Source of the DNA: Alphaproteobacteria bacterium
GTDB lineage: Bacteria; Pseudomonadota; Alphaproteobacteria; GCA-2731375
DNA: 64,000 bases
Assembly: GCA_016776605.1 (NCBI GenBank)
Contig: JADHTB010000003.1
Coordinates: forward strand, 248,001 to 312,000
Direction: 5' to 3'
Position 1 is the first letter of the stretch. Every line of letters starts with the position of its first letter. Shown piece after piece: positions 54,924 to 63,312 of this stretch. The notes beneath the pieces were generated by a model. The model saw only the letters and a program-made list of their open reading frames with translations. It was not told the DNA's origin and made no database searches. A program made the translations under genes and the position numbers.

Positions 54924-56159
54924 TTATGTCTCGGCCTCGGCCTCGCCCGCCGCATGCGGGCGTCCCGCTGTCGCCATCATGGGCAGCAGCAGCGCGGCCA
55001 GGGTGATGACCAGGGCGAGGACGGCAAGGATGACGAACAGCGAGATGAAATCGCCGCTCATCCCCCGCAAAATCGCGACGATGGGGGCGGCCAGGGCGGC
55101 GACCGACAAGGTGATCAGGTATTTGATCGAGAAGATGCGCGCGCGCCAATGGTCATCCGTATAGCGGGCGATCAAGGTGTCATTCAATGGGATCTGGCCG
55201 AACACAAACAACATGGCGCCGATGGCCACGGCCAGCATGGGCAGGCCGGTCACCCCCAGGGCCAACAGGCCCAGCAAAACCGCCTGACCGGCGGCGATGA
55301 TAAATAACAAGGGCTTGGCCTCCTTGCTGTCGACCAGACGGCCGCTGACCAACTGGGCCAGGGAGGCGACCGCGAAAACCAACGCGGCGTAGCCGCCGAC
55401 GGCGGCGGTATTTCCAGCCAGGGCGCCCAGGCCATCTTCCAGGGCTTTCGGCATGATCAGGGTGGTGGAGCCGAAAATCAGGCCGCCGCAGGCCGTGGCG
55501 ATCAGGACCACGATGAAAACCCGGATCTGCGCGGCGCGGTAATCGGACTGGCTGCCGTCCCGTTTAATTTTTTGGGCGATGGTCATGACGCCGGCCCGGC
55601 GCAGGTAGAAACCGTAAGCGACGCCGATGGCAATGCAGAAGGCGCCGGGAATCATAAAGGCGGCGCGCCAATGGATGCTGTCGGTCAGGATACCCGCGGT
55701 CAGGGCTGCCGCCGCCACGCCCATGTTGCCCCAAACTCCGTTAACGCCCAGTACACGGCCCATGCGTTCCTGGCCAGAAACCACCAGGGCGATGCCGACG
55801 GGATGATAGATCGAGGCGAACAAGCCGATGGCGCCGAGGCCGATGGCGATCTGCCAGGTATTCTGGGCAAATCCGGTTAGAAAGCAGGCACTGCCGATAC
55901 CAAGGAAAAAGACCAGCATCATGCCTTCCCGGTGCCATCTGTCGCCCAGCCAGCCGGCCGGTATGGCGCCGCCCGCAAATGTCACGAACCCGACCGTGGA
56001 GACCCAGATCAATTCTTCGTAGCTCAATTGCCAACTATGTTCCAGGGCCAGAACCACCGTGGGGAACAACAACATGCAAAGATGATCAACGGTATGGCCC
56101 ACGTTCAAAAACAGCAGACGCGCACCGCTGGCTCGGGATATTGTCACTGGTTCAGTCAT
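54924..56159 (-). CDS. MFS transporter (fosmidomycin-resistance-like)
   Basis: 411 residues with 12 helices. The opening HTVDHLCMLLFPTVVLALE and the GWLGDRWHREGMMLV loop resemble Fsr-type MFS exporters. The C-terminal tail is Glu/Ala-rich. It is cotranscribed with the MscS gene. The substrate is unknown. Confidence 0.84.
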   Translation of the reverse strand: MTEPVTISRASGARLLFLNVGHTVDHLCMLLFPTVVLALEHSWQLSYEELIWVSTVGFVTFAGGAIPAGWLGDRWHREGMMLVFFLGIGSACFLTGFAQNTWQIAIGLGAIGLFASIYHPVGIALVVSGQERMGRVLGVNGVWGNMGVAAAALTAGILTDSIHWRAAFMIPGAFCIAIGVAYGFYLRRAGVMTIAQKIKRDGSQSDYRAAQIRVFIVVLIATACGGLIFGSTTLIMPKALEDGLGALAGNTAAVGGYAALVFAVASLAQLVSGRLVDSKEAKPLLFIIAAGQAVLLGLLALGVTGLPMLAVAIGAMLFVFGQIPLNDTLIARYTDDHWRARIFSIKYLITLSVAALAAPIVAILRGMSGDFISLFVILAVLALVITLAALLLPMMATAGRPHAAGEAEAET

Positions 56160-56182
56160 GGCGCTTATTCTAGCCTATCTTT

Positions 56183-57415
56183 TTAATTTGCCGCAGCCGC
56201 TAATATGGAGGCAGCGCCGGTTGCCAGAACCTGACAACCCAAAATGATGTCCGCATCGTGGCTGTCTTCCGCGAAATCGTGACTAACGCCGCCGATGGAC
56301 GGAATAAACAACATAGCGCAGGGCATCACCTTGCAAACGACGCCGGCATCGTGGAAGGCGCCTGATGGCATGCTGGTCCAGTTGCCCCCGCTATGCAATG
56401 CCGCTGCCTGGGACAGATGTTTTTGAAAGCCCTGGTCCATATGTGCCGGCGCGATGCGTACCCGCGAGGGTTTTGCTTCTACCGCCGCGCCGCCCCGGCT
56501 GTTAACCTCGGCCACCAGACGATGGGCGACCGCCTCGAACTTGTCCAGAACGGCGCTGTCCGCATCCCGGTATTGCAATTCCAATTCGGCGGATCCGGGC
56601 ACAATGGACGGTGCGCCCGGTCGCAGCACGGCCCGGCCCATGGTCCAGACCGACCGCGCGCCGGCCACTTTGGGAAATTCTTCGTTGATGGCATGGGCCA
56701 GGGCATAAAGCGCGGTGGCCGCGTCCTTGCGTCCCGCCATCATGGTGGTGCCGGCATGGTTCTGCTGCCCGGTGAAGCTAAAGACCATGCCGCCCAGGCC
56801 GACAATCGTGTCGACGATGCCAATGCGCAGGCCGTCGGCCTCCAGATGCGGCCCCTGTTCGATATGCGCTTCCAGAAAGCCGATGTAGTCGTGATCCGTT
56901 GCCCTGAGGCGCGGCACATTGGCCAATCCGGCCTGGGCCAGGGCATCCGAAAAGGCAACGCCGTCCTTGTCCGCCAGGCCGGCCTCCGCCTCGGCGGAAA
57001 AATCACCGCAGAAAGAGCGGCTGCCCAGACAGCCATAAAAACGGGATTCCTCGTCCTGCCAGGATATGGCATCCACGGCCTGATCCTTGGTCGCCGGGTC
57101 CTCGGCCAGGGCGCGCACCACTTCCAGGGCATAGATCACGCCCAAGGCGCCATCCAGCCAGCCGCCCGTGGGCTGGGTATCGGAATGGGAGCCCAGCAAA
57201 AGCGCCGGGCCTGGGTTGGGCGAGCGGCCCATGACATTGCCGACGCCGTCGATTTGGGCCGCCAGCCCGGCCTCCTGGTAGCGCGCCGCCAACCAATGCC
57301 GCGCCCGCATGTCCATCTCGGAGAATGCTGGGCGCACCACCCCCGTGCCCGTCGCCCCCATGGCTCGCAGCGTGCGCAAATCCGCCAACAATCGTTCGCC
57401 ATTTATTTCGACCAT
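56183..57415 (-). CDS. M20 Zn-dependent amidohydrolase (N-carbamoyl/allantoate type)
   Basis: 410 residues. The metal ligands are in LLGSHSDTQPTGGWLDGALG and WQDEESRFYGCLGSRSF, and HIEQGPHLEADGLRIGIVD carries the dimer-domain signature of the HyuC/AllC/AtzC-like group. The bimetal enzyme splits a carbamoyl or amide C-N bond. A second enzyme of the same kind is at 59230-60528. The strand is opposite to the next M20 gene. Confidence 0.87.
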   Translation of the reverse strand: MVEINGERLLADLRTLRAMGATGTGVVRPAFSEMDMRARHWLAARYQEAGLAAQIDGVGNVMGRSPNPGPALLLGSHSDTQPTGGWLDGALGVIYALEVVRALAEDPATKDQAVDAISWQDEESRFYGCLGSRSFCGDFSAEAEAGLADKDGVAFSDALAQAGLANVPRLRATDHDYIGFLEAHIEQGPHLEADGLRIGIVDTIVGLGGMVFSFTGQQNHAGTTMMAGRKDAATALYALAHAINEEFPKVAGARSVWTMGRAVLRPGAPSIVPGSAELELQYRDADSAVLDKFEAVAHRLVAEVNSRGGAAVEAKPSRVRIAPAHMDQGFQKHLSQAAALHSGGNWTSMPSGAFHDAGVVCKVMPCAMLFIPSIGGVSHDFAEDSHDADIILGCQVLATGAASILAAAAN

Positions 57416-57709
57416 GATCCAGCCCCGCAGCTACAATTTTTCTTGCCGTGGCCATCTTGCCGGAAAACAATAGGCTTTGTCTGTAGCGAGCTGCATGTGG
57501 TGCGGCGCCTTTTGTGAAATCAGGTTATGAAATCACGGCGTTCACGGCATGAACGCTTTGATGCTTATGGCCTGAACGACGATTTGGTTGGGTCGGGGTA
57601 CCTGCCAACGCCATTGCCCGCGTCCTATAAGGCGCGCTATAGACGGACCCTATGAAGGCTTGCTCCGAGGCAACAGACTGTCCACGAGCGGAAGGGAAGA
57701 AGGCATACG

Positions 57710-59113
57710 ATGACCCGCGACGCTGCCATTGACCGGGCGACGGAACATTTTGATAACGGCGCCTTTTTCCAGGACCTGGCCCGCCGGGTTAGCATTCGTT
57801 CGACCGCCCAGGTGCCCGAATTGCGCCCGGAGCTGGACCGCTACCTGGTGGAGGAAATGACCCCGACACTGGAAAGCCTTGGCTTTACGGTCGCGATACA
57901 TCCCAATCCTGATACGCGCGGCGGCCCGTTTCTGTTGGCCGAGCGTCTGGAAAACCCAAATCTGCCGACCTTGTTTAGTTATGGCCATGGCGACGTGGTG
58001 CGCGGCTTTGAAGGGGATTGGCGCGAAGACCGCGATCCCTGGACCATGGTCGTGGATGGCGAGCGCTGGTACGGCCGGGGCACGGCGGACAATAAGGGTC
58101 AACATTCGGTCAACCTGGCGGCCTTGGCCGCTGTGCTGGCGGTGCGTGGGCGCCTGGGCTTCAATTGCAAGATTTTGCTGGAGATGTCGGAAGAGGTTGG
58201 CTCGGTCGGTCTGGCGGCCTTCGCGGTGGAACATCGCCAGGCCCTGCGGGCGGATCTGTTGCTGGCCTCGGATGGGCCTCGTCTGGCGCCCGATAAGCCG
58301 ACCCTTTTCATGGGTAGCCGGGGCGCCCTGAATTTCGAATTGAGCGTCGATTTGCGCGAAGGGGCCCACCATTCGGGCAACTGGGGCGGCCTTATCTCTA
58401 ATGCCGGCACCCGCCTGGCCAACGCCTTGGCCGTGTTGGTCGGGCCGAAAGGCGAAATTCTGCTGCCGGAACTGCGCCCGGAGGCGATCCCGCCGTCGGT
58501 GCGGCAGGTTTTGTCCAGCATCAAAATGCAGAGCGGAACAGCCGGCCCGGCCGTGGAAGAGGATTGGGGCCAACCGGGCCTGACGCCAGCCGAACGGGTG
58601 TTCGCCTGGAATGCCTTCGAGGTGCTGGCGATCAAGGCCGGCAATCCAGAGCAGGTAGCCAACGCCATTCCCCCCAAGGCCACCGCCTGGTGCCAGATCC
58701 GCTTTACCGTGGACCGCGACCCGGACACCTTCCTGCCAGCCATCCGCGCCCATCTGGACGCCAGGGGCTTTCATGATGTTGCGGTCGGACAGAAACATGA
58801 TGGCTTTATGATGCGGGCCTCGCGTCTGTTGCCCGATCACCCCTGGGTGCAATGGGCCCGGCGCTCGCTGCGCCAGACAACCGGGGCGGAACCGGCCATC
58901 CTGCCCAACCTGGGTGGCTCGCTGCCCAATGACGTATTTGCCGAGACCCTGGGGCTGCCCACCATCTGGGTGCCCCATTCCTATGCCGCCTGTTCGCAGC
59001 ACGCCCCCAATGAACATGCCCTTGCGCCGGTGCTGCGCGAAGGATTGCAAATCATGACCGGGTTGTTTTGGGATCTGGGAGAGGGCGATGTGCCTGAATG
59101 GAGAACCGGCTAG
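57710..59113 (+). CDS. M20 family metallopeptidase (ArgE/DapE-like)
   Basis: 467 residues. The motifs SYGHGDVVRGFEGDW, GRGTADNKGQHSVNLAALAA and LEMSEEVGSVGLAAF supply the metal and catalytic residues of M20A-type dipeptidase or deacetylase enzymes. It has no signal peptide. Its TAG stop begins a 103-bp structured element, and a carbamoylase-like M20 gene follows. The three adjacent M20 genes may work on related amides. Confidence 0.87.
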   Translation: MTRDAAIDRATEHFDNGAFFQDLARRVSIRSTAQVPELRPELDRYLVEEMTPTLESLGFTVAIHPNPDTRGGPFLLAERLENPNLPTLFSYGHGDVVRGFEGDWREDRDPWTMVVDGERWYGRGTADNKGQHSVNLAALAAVLAVRGRLGFNCKILLEMSEEVGSVGLAAFAVEHRQALRADLLLASDGPRLAPDKPTLFMGSRGALNFELSVDLREGAHHSGNWGGLISNAGTRLANALAVLVGPKGEILLPELRPEAIPPSVRQVLSSIKMQSGTAGPAVEEDWGQPGLTPAERVFAWNAFEVLAIKAGNPEQVANAIPPKATAWCQIRFTVDRDPDTFLPAIRAHLDARGFHDVAVGQKHDGFMMRASRLLPDHPWVQWARRSLRQTTGAEPAILPNLGGSLPNDVFAETLGLPTIWVPHSYAACSQHAPNEHALAPVLREGLQIMTGLFWDLGEGDVPEWRTG

Positions 59114-59213
59114 AGCATTTTCATTCTGAAAATGCTCAGATCTTTAGAATTAGAGCGATTTTTCCAATCACTTAGAATCGCTTCGCGATTCTCATTAATT
59201 CAGAATTGCTCTA
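59111..59213 (+). repeat. 103-bp structured element, subfamily II
   Basis: Exactly 103 bp with perfect GAGCATTTTC/GAAAATGCTC and AGAATCGC/GCGATTCT stems; begins with the stop codon TAG of the preceding M20 gene and ends AGAATTGCTCTA, 16 bp before the next start codon. Confidence 0.85.
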
Positions 59214-59229
59214 GCGTCAGGGGACGGTC

Positions 59230-60528
59230 ATGACACCAGGGCAGCAAAAGGCATTGCGCGAAGCCATCGGGGAAATGATGCCGCTGGCGGCGGAAATCTT
59301 TTCGGAAGTCAGAATGGTGAGCCAGGACCGGGACGGCGTGACCCGGCCAGCCTGGAGCGCCGAGGACCAGGCGGCGGGCGACATTCTGCTGCGGGCCGCG
59401 CGGGCGCAGGACCTGACAACCCGCACCGATCAGATCGGCAATACCTATGCCAGCCTGAAAGGCCGAAATACCAACGCACCTGCAATTCTGACCGGCTCGC
59501 ACCTGGACTCGGTTGCCCGCGGCGGCAACTTCGATGGTCTGGCGGGCGCCGTCGCCGGGGTCATCGCTCTGGCCGCATTGCGCCGGGCGGGCATTGTGCC
59601 GGGCTGCGAACTGACCGCCATGGGCATCCGCTGCGAGGAAAGCGTCTGGTTTGGCATTGCCTATATTGGTGCCCGCCTGTCCGTGGGGGCCATGGAGCGG
59701 GCGGAATTCGATGCCCTGCGGCGCCTCGACAGCGGCCGTTCCCTTGCCGCGCATATGGCGGAAGTGGGTGTCGTGGCCGACGATATCTGGCGCCGTGACG
59801 GCCCGGAAATCAGCGCCGCCAACACCAAGGCTTTTCTGGAACTGCATATTGAACAAGGGCCCTTGCTGATCGAACAGGCCACGTCCCTAGCCGTGGCCAC
59901 CGCCGTGCGCGGTAACTTACGTTATGGCGATGGGGTTTGTTACGGCGCCTATCAGCATTCCGCCGCCGCGCCGCGCCGCCTGCGTCAGGATGCGGTGCTC
60001 GCGGTCACGGAATTGCTGCAACGGTTGGAGGCGCTGTGGCACGAGATCGAGGATAACGACGATCCCTCGGCGGTGTTCACCGTGGGCAAGCTGTTTACCG
60101 ATCCAGAGCAGCATGCCCTGACCAAGGTGCCGGGCGAATGCCATTTCAGCCTCAATTTTGGCAGCACGGAGCCGCGCACCCTGGAACGCCTGGCCACCGC
60201 CGTCGCCTCCCTGACGGCGGAGATCGCCGCGCGCCGCCGGGTGCGTTTTGCCTTGGGTGATCCGGTGGGCTCGCCGCCAACCCCGCTTGACCCGAACCTG
60301 CGGGCCAAACTAAGCGCCAGCGCCAGGCGCTTGTCCATACCTTGCCTGGAATTCGCCACGGTGGGCCATGACGCCTCGATCTTCGCCCGCGCCGGCATCC
60401 CGGCCGCGGTGCTGTTGGTTCGCAATGGCGAAGGCAGCCACAATCCGCGCGAGAGCATGGATTTGCAAGATTTTGAGCTGGGCGTGAACGTGCTGGCCGC
60501 CACCATGATCGATTTGGCCGACGGCTAG
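59230..60528 (+). CDS. M20 Zn-dependent amidohydrolase (hydantoinase/carbamoylase HyuC-like)
   Basis: 432 residues. LTGSHLDSVARGGNFDGLAGAV (split), RCEESVWFGIAYIGARLS and LHIEQGPLLIEQATSLAVAT give the metal ligands, catalytic Glu pair and lid signature of N-carbamoyl-L-amino-acid hydrolases. It may cleave carbamoylated amino acids or ureido compounds. Its leader consists of a repeat element, and its stop TAG starts a 24-bp element remnant. Confidence 0.87.
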   Translation: MTPGQQKALREAIGEMMPLAAEIFSEVRMVSQDRDGVTRPAWSAEDQAAGDILLRAARAQDLTTRTDQIGNTYASLKGRNTNAPAILTGSHLDSVARGGNFDGLAGAVAGVIALAALRRAGIVPGCELTAMGIRCEESVWFGIAYIGARLSVGAMERAEFDALRRLDSGRSLAAHMAEVGVVADDIWRRDGPEISAANTKAFLELHIEQGPLLIEQATSLAVATAVRGNLRYGDGVCYGAYQHSAAAPRRLRQDAVLAVTELLQRLEALWHEIEDNDDPSAVFTVGKLFTDPEQHALTKVPGECHFSLNFGSTEPRTLERLATAVASLTAEIAARRRVRFALGDPVGSPPTPLDPNLRAKLSASARRLSIPCLEFATVGHDASIFARAGIPAAVLLVRNGEGSHNPRESMDLQDFELGVNVLAATMIDLADG

Positions 60529-60549
60529 AGCATTTCCGGAGCTGCCCTA
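60526..60549. repeat. 24-bp remnant joining two convergent stop codons
   Basis: TAGAGCATTTCCGGAGCTGC followed by CCTA. TAG at 60526-60528 stops the M20 gene, and the final CTA (60547-60549) is the TAG stop of the SH3 gene on the other strand. It looks like the fused ends of a TAGAGC element with its centre deleted. Confidence 0.6.
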
Positions 60550-61110
60550 GAATTTCTCGTTGGGCAGGGTGCCGAAAAATTCCGGTCTGGGCAGCCAGGC
60601 CCGCATGTCGTTCAGAATGATCTGGCACCAGTTGCCCTGGCAAGTGACCAATTGGCCGATTACCCCGGCTTTGGCCCGCAAGGTCACGGGCGCCCCGGCC
60701 TTCGGCGACTGGTGCAATTCATTGATTTCGCCACGCAGCAGGGCGGTGCGCCGGCCGCTCAACAGGCTGCGGTGCATCCAGCCTTCCGTTCCCTCGGCAT
60801 CGCGCACCTTGCGCCAATATTCGAACTCCGCCATGACCATCAACGGGATGCCTTTGCGCCGATAGACCCAGGTAATGGGATATCGCACCCCCGGCCCGGC
60901 CCGCATATTGACCGTATCAGACGATAGCGAGACGAAGCGCGGTACCGGCAACCCGGATGCGCCGGGATGGCTTCGCACGGCGCCTTTTGCCGCCTTGGCC
61001 TTGGATTGCGGCGCCGTTGCGGCCTGGCCGGCGCGCGACACAGGGGCGACGATGATGGCCGCTGCTGCGGCCAATGCCAGGACTGGGAAAATGCGAAAAA
61101 TCAGCTTCAC
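60547..61110 (-). CDS. Exported SH3-like domain protein
   Basis: 187 residues from GTG 61110, which has AAGG five bases upstream; longer starts lack a site. N-terminal signal peptide-like VKLIFRIFPVLALAAAAAII, with possible cleavage near SRAGQA. Two SH3_4-type modules: SSDTVNMRAGPGVRYPITWVYRR (split) and the VTLRAKAGVIGQLVTCQGNWC half. It is probably periplasmic and binds peptidoglycan or other ligands. It is convergent on the M20 gene. Confidence 0.82.
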   Translation of the reverse strand: MKLIFRIFPVLALAAAAAIIVAPVSRAGQAATAPQSKAKAAKGAVRSHPGASGLPVPRFVSLSSDTVNMRAGPGVRYPITWVYRRKGIPLMVMAEFEYWRKVRDAEGTEGWMHRSLLSGRRTALLRGEINELHQSPKAGAPVTLRAKAGVIGQLVTCQGNWCQIILNDMRAWLPRPEFFGTLPNEKF

Positions 61111-61260
61111 TTCAACCTTATGCCAACGCGGGCGGCGGCAGGTCAAGCAGACATTCGGCGCCAGTTGATTTGTCGGGACGCGCACAGTCTGCTAGAGATT
61201 TGATGGCAAGACCCGTTCCGGCCGTTTCCGGCCCTAACCATGCCTGCGTGAGATATTTCC

Positions 61261-62256
61261 ATGACGCAAAACAAACCCCTGGTCATCATTACCCGCAAAC
61301 TGCCGGACGCAATCGAAACGCGGATGATGGAGCTGTTCGACACCCGTTTAAACGTGACCGACGATCCCATGAGCCATGCGGACCTGATCGCGGCGGTCAA
61401 GATCGCGGATGTGCTGGTGCCCACGGTCACCGACAAGATCGACGCCGATGTGATTGCCAATGCCGGGGAACGTCTGCGTCTGATCGCCTCGTTCGGCACT
61501 GGCTGGGATCATATCGACCATAACGCCGCCCGCGAGCGCGGCATTATCGTCACCAACACCCCCGGTGTTCTGACCGAAGATACAGCGGATATGACTATGG
61601 CCCTGATGCTGGCCGTGCCCCGGCGCCTGACCGAGGGCGAGCGGGTGCTGCGGGCCGGCGAATGGCAGGGCTGGGGCCCCACCTGGATGCTGGGCCATCG
61701 CATCGGGGGCAAACGTCTTGGCATTATCGGCATGGGCCGGATCGGCACCGCCGTAGCCCGCCGCGCCCGCGCTTTCGGCCTGTCGATCCACTATCATAAC
61801 CGCCACCGGGTGACTCCCGGGACGGAAGCGGAATTGGAGGCGACCTATTGGGAAAGCCTGGATCAGATGCTGTCCCGCATGGACATCATCTCGGTCAATT
61901 GTCCGCATACGCCGGCCACCTATCACCTGCTTTCGGCCCGGCGCCTGCAGTTGCTGCCCCCCCAATGCTATATCGTCAATACGGCCCGGGGCGAGGTGAT
62001 TGACGAAGATGCCATGGTGCGCCTGTTGCAAGAGGGGCGGATTGCCGGCGCCGGCCTGGATGTCTTCGAGCATGAACCGGCGGTCAATAAGAAACTGCTG
62101 GAAATGCCCAATGTCGTGCTATTGCCTCACATGGGCTCGGCCACCATAGAGGGCCGGATCAATATGGGGGAAAAGGTGTTGATTAATATCCGCACCTTTG
62201 TCGACGGCCACAAGCCCCCCGACCGCATCATCGACGAATCCCTGCTGCCCGCCTAA
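61261..62256 (+). CDS. D-isomer-specific 2-hydroxyacid dehydrogenase (glyoxylate/hydroxypyruvate reductase-like)
   Basis: 331 residues. The NAD-binding LGIIGMGRIGTAVARRARAF, catalytic Arg in NTARGE, Glu in DVFEHEP and His in LLPHMGSAT are all present. It resembles GyaR-type glyoxylate or hydroxypyruvate reductase, which turns glyoxylate to glycolate or hydroxypyruvate to D-glycerate. The nucleoside hydrolase gene starts 9 bp later. Confidence 0.9.
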   Translation: MTQNKPLVIITRKLPDAIETRMMELFDTRLNVTDDPMSHADLIAAVKIADVLVPTVTDKIDADVIANAGERLRLIASFGTGWDHIDHNAARERGIIVTNTPGVLTEDTADMTMALMLAVPRRLTEGERVLRAGEWQGWGPTWMLGHRIGGKRLGIIGMGRIGTAVARRARAFGLSIHYHNRHRVTPGTEAELEATYWESLDQMLSRMDIISVNCPHTPATYHLLSARRLQLLPPQCYIVNTARGEVIDEDAMVRLLQEGRIAGAGLDVFEHEPAVNKKLLEMPNVVLLPHMGSATIEGRINMGEKVLINIRTFVDGHKPPDRIIDESLLPA

Positions 62257-62265
62257 GCGCCACCC

Positions 62266-63174
62266 GTGGCCCGGCAAGCCATCATTATTGATTGCGATCC
62301 CGGCGTCGATGACGCCCTGGCCTTGTTGCTGGCCTTGGCCAGCGCCGACGAATTGGACCTGCTGGGCATCAGCGTGGTCGCCGGCAATGCCGCCCTGGCC
62401 AAGACCCGGTATAACGCGCAACGCATCTTGGCCCTGGCCGGCCGGGCGGAGGTGCCGGTGCATGCGGGCGCGGCTGGGCCCATGCTCGTTGACCTGCGGA
62501 CCGCTGACGTGCATGGCGACGACGGGGTGGGCGGCGCCGCCCTGCCGGAACCCGCCGCGCCCTTGGCTTCGGTGAACGCGGTGAGCTATTTGTGCGACAC
62601 CCTGGCGGCCCGGTCCGGCAAGATTACCTTGTGCTGCCTGGGCCCCTTGACCAATCTGGGTCTGGCGATCGGCCAAAACAAGGACGCGCCCAATTTGGCC
62701 CGGCGGGTGGTAATGATGGGTGGCGCCGCGGCGGGGGGCAATGTCACCGGCTATGCGGAATTTAATTTCTTCGTTGATCCCCATGCCGCCCGCCTGGTTT
62801 TCCAATCGGGCGCGGAACTGGTCATGATCGGCTTGGATCTAACCCGGCAGGTGCCGATAACCCCCGCCCGTCTGGATCAGATCGCCGCCTTGGGCAACAA
62901 GGCGGGACAGGCGGCGCATGCAATGCTGACGTTCTATTGTCGGGGGGACACCGCCATGCACGATCCCTGCGTCATTGCCTACCTGCTGGCGCCAACGCTG
63001 TTTTCCGGGCGAAAAGCCTGGGTTGATATCGAAATCGACGACCCTGAACGGATTGGGCAAAGCGTGGTCAGGGAGATCCCCGATGGCGGCAAGGGCAACG
63101 CCCTGGTTTTGGACAAGATCGACGCGGATGGTTTCTTTGATCTGCTGTGCGAACGCCTGGCACGCCTACCCTAG
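62266..63174 (+). CDS. Inosine/uridine-preferring nucleoside hydrolase
   Basis: 302 residues from a GTG at 62266. The calcium-binding DCDPGVDDALALLLAL, near the N-terminus, is diagnostic. CLGPLTNLGLAI and a late ligand D in FNFFVDPHAA support it. It releases the base from ribonucleosides for salvage. Its TAG stop (63172-63174) is the start of a 141-bp inverted-repeat element shared with the convergent asnB-like gene. Confidence 0.92.
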   Translation: MARQAIIIDCDPGVDDALALLLALASADELDLLGISVVAGNAALAKTRYNAQRILALAGRAEVPVHAGAAGPMLVDLRTADVHGDDGVGGAALPEPAAPLASVNAVSYLCDTLAARSGKITLCCLGPLTNLGLAIGQNKDAPNLARRVVMMGGAAAGGNVTGYAEFNFFVDPHAARLVFQSGAELVMIGLDLTRQVPITPARLDQIAALGNKAGQAAHAMLTFYCRGDTAMHDPCVIAYLLAPTLFSGRKAWVDIEIDDPERIGQSVVREIPDGGKGNALVLDKIDADGFFDLLCERLARLP

Positions 63175-63312
63175 ACAATTTTCGATATTCATCGAATCGC
63201 CAAACTGACCGCCCCTCCCCCTCCCGGCCACCCACGGGATTATGATCCCAAATGCCCCTTGGCGTGGCCGGGAAGGGGAGCGGGCGGGGAAGTCAATCTC
63301 GAAAATGGTCTA
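63172..63312. repeat. 141-bp TA-flanked hairpin element joining two convergent stop codons
   Basis: Outer inverted repeat TAGACAATTTTCGA (63172-63185) with TCGAAAATGGTCTA (63299-63312), one mismatch. Its first three bases are the TAG of the nucleoside hydrolase and its last three are the TAG of the asnB-like gene on the other strand. Inside: TTCGAT-ATTC-ATCGAA (63181-63196), a long GC stem CCCGGCCAC (63223-63231) with GTGGCCGGG (63264-63272) extended by CTCCCC/GGGGAG, and a GGGAT-TATG-ATCCC hairpin (63236-63249). It likely acts as a bidirectional terminator. Sequence is unlike the 103-bp family. Confidence 0.75.

Noticed and set aside
56393..57517. 374-residue plus-strand frame
   Set aside because: Antisense to the M20 amidohydrolase at 56183, no motifs.
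57650..59050. 466-residue minus-strand frame
   Set aside because: Antisense to the M20 gene at 57710; composition is Gln/Arg/His-rich, as expected of a shadow frame.
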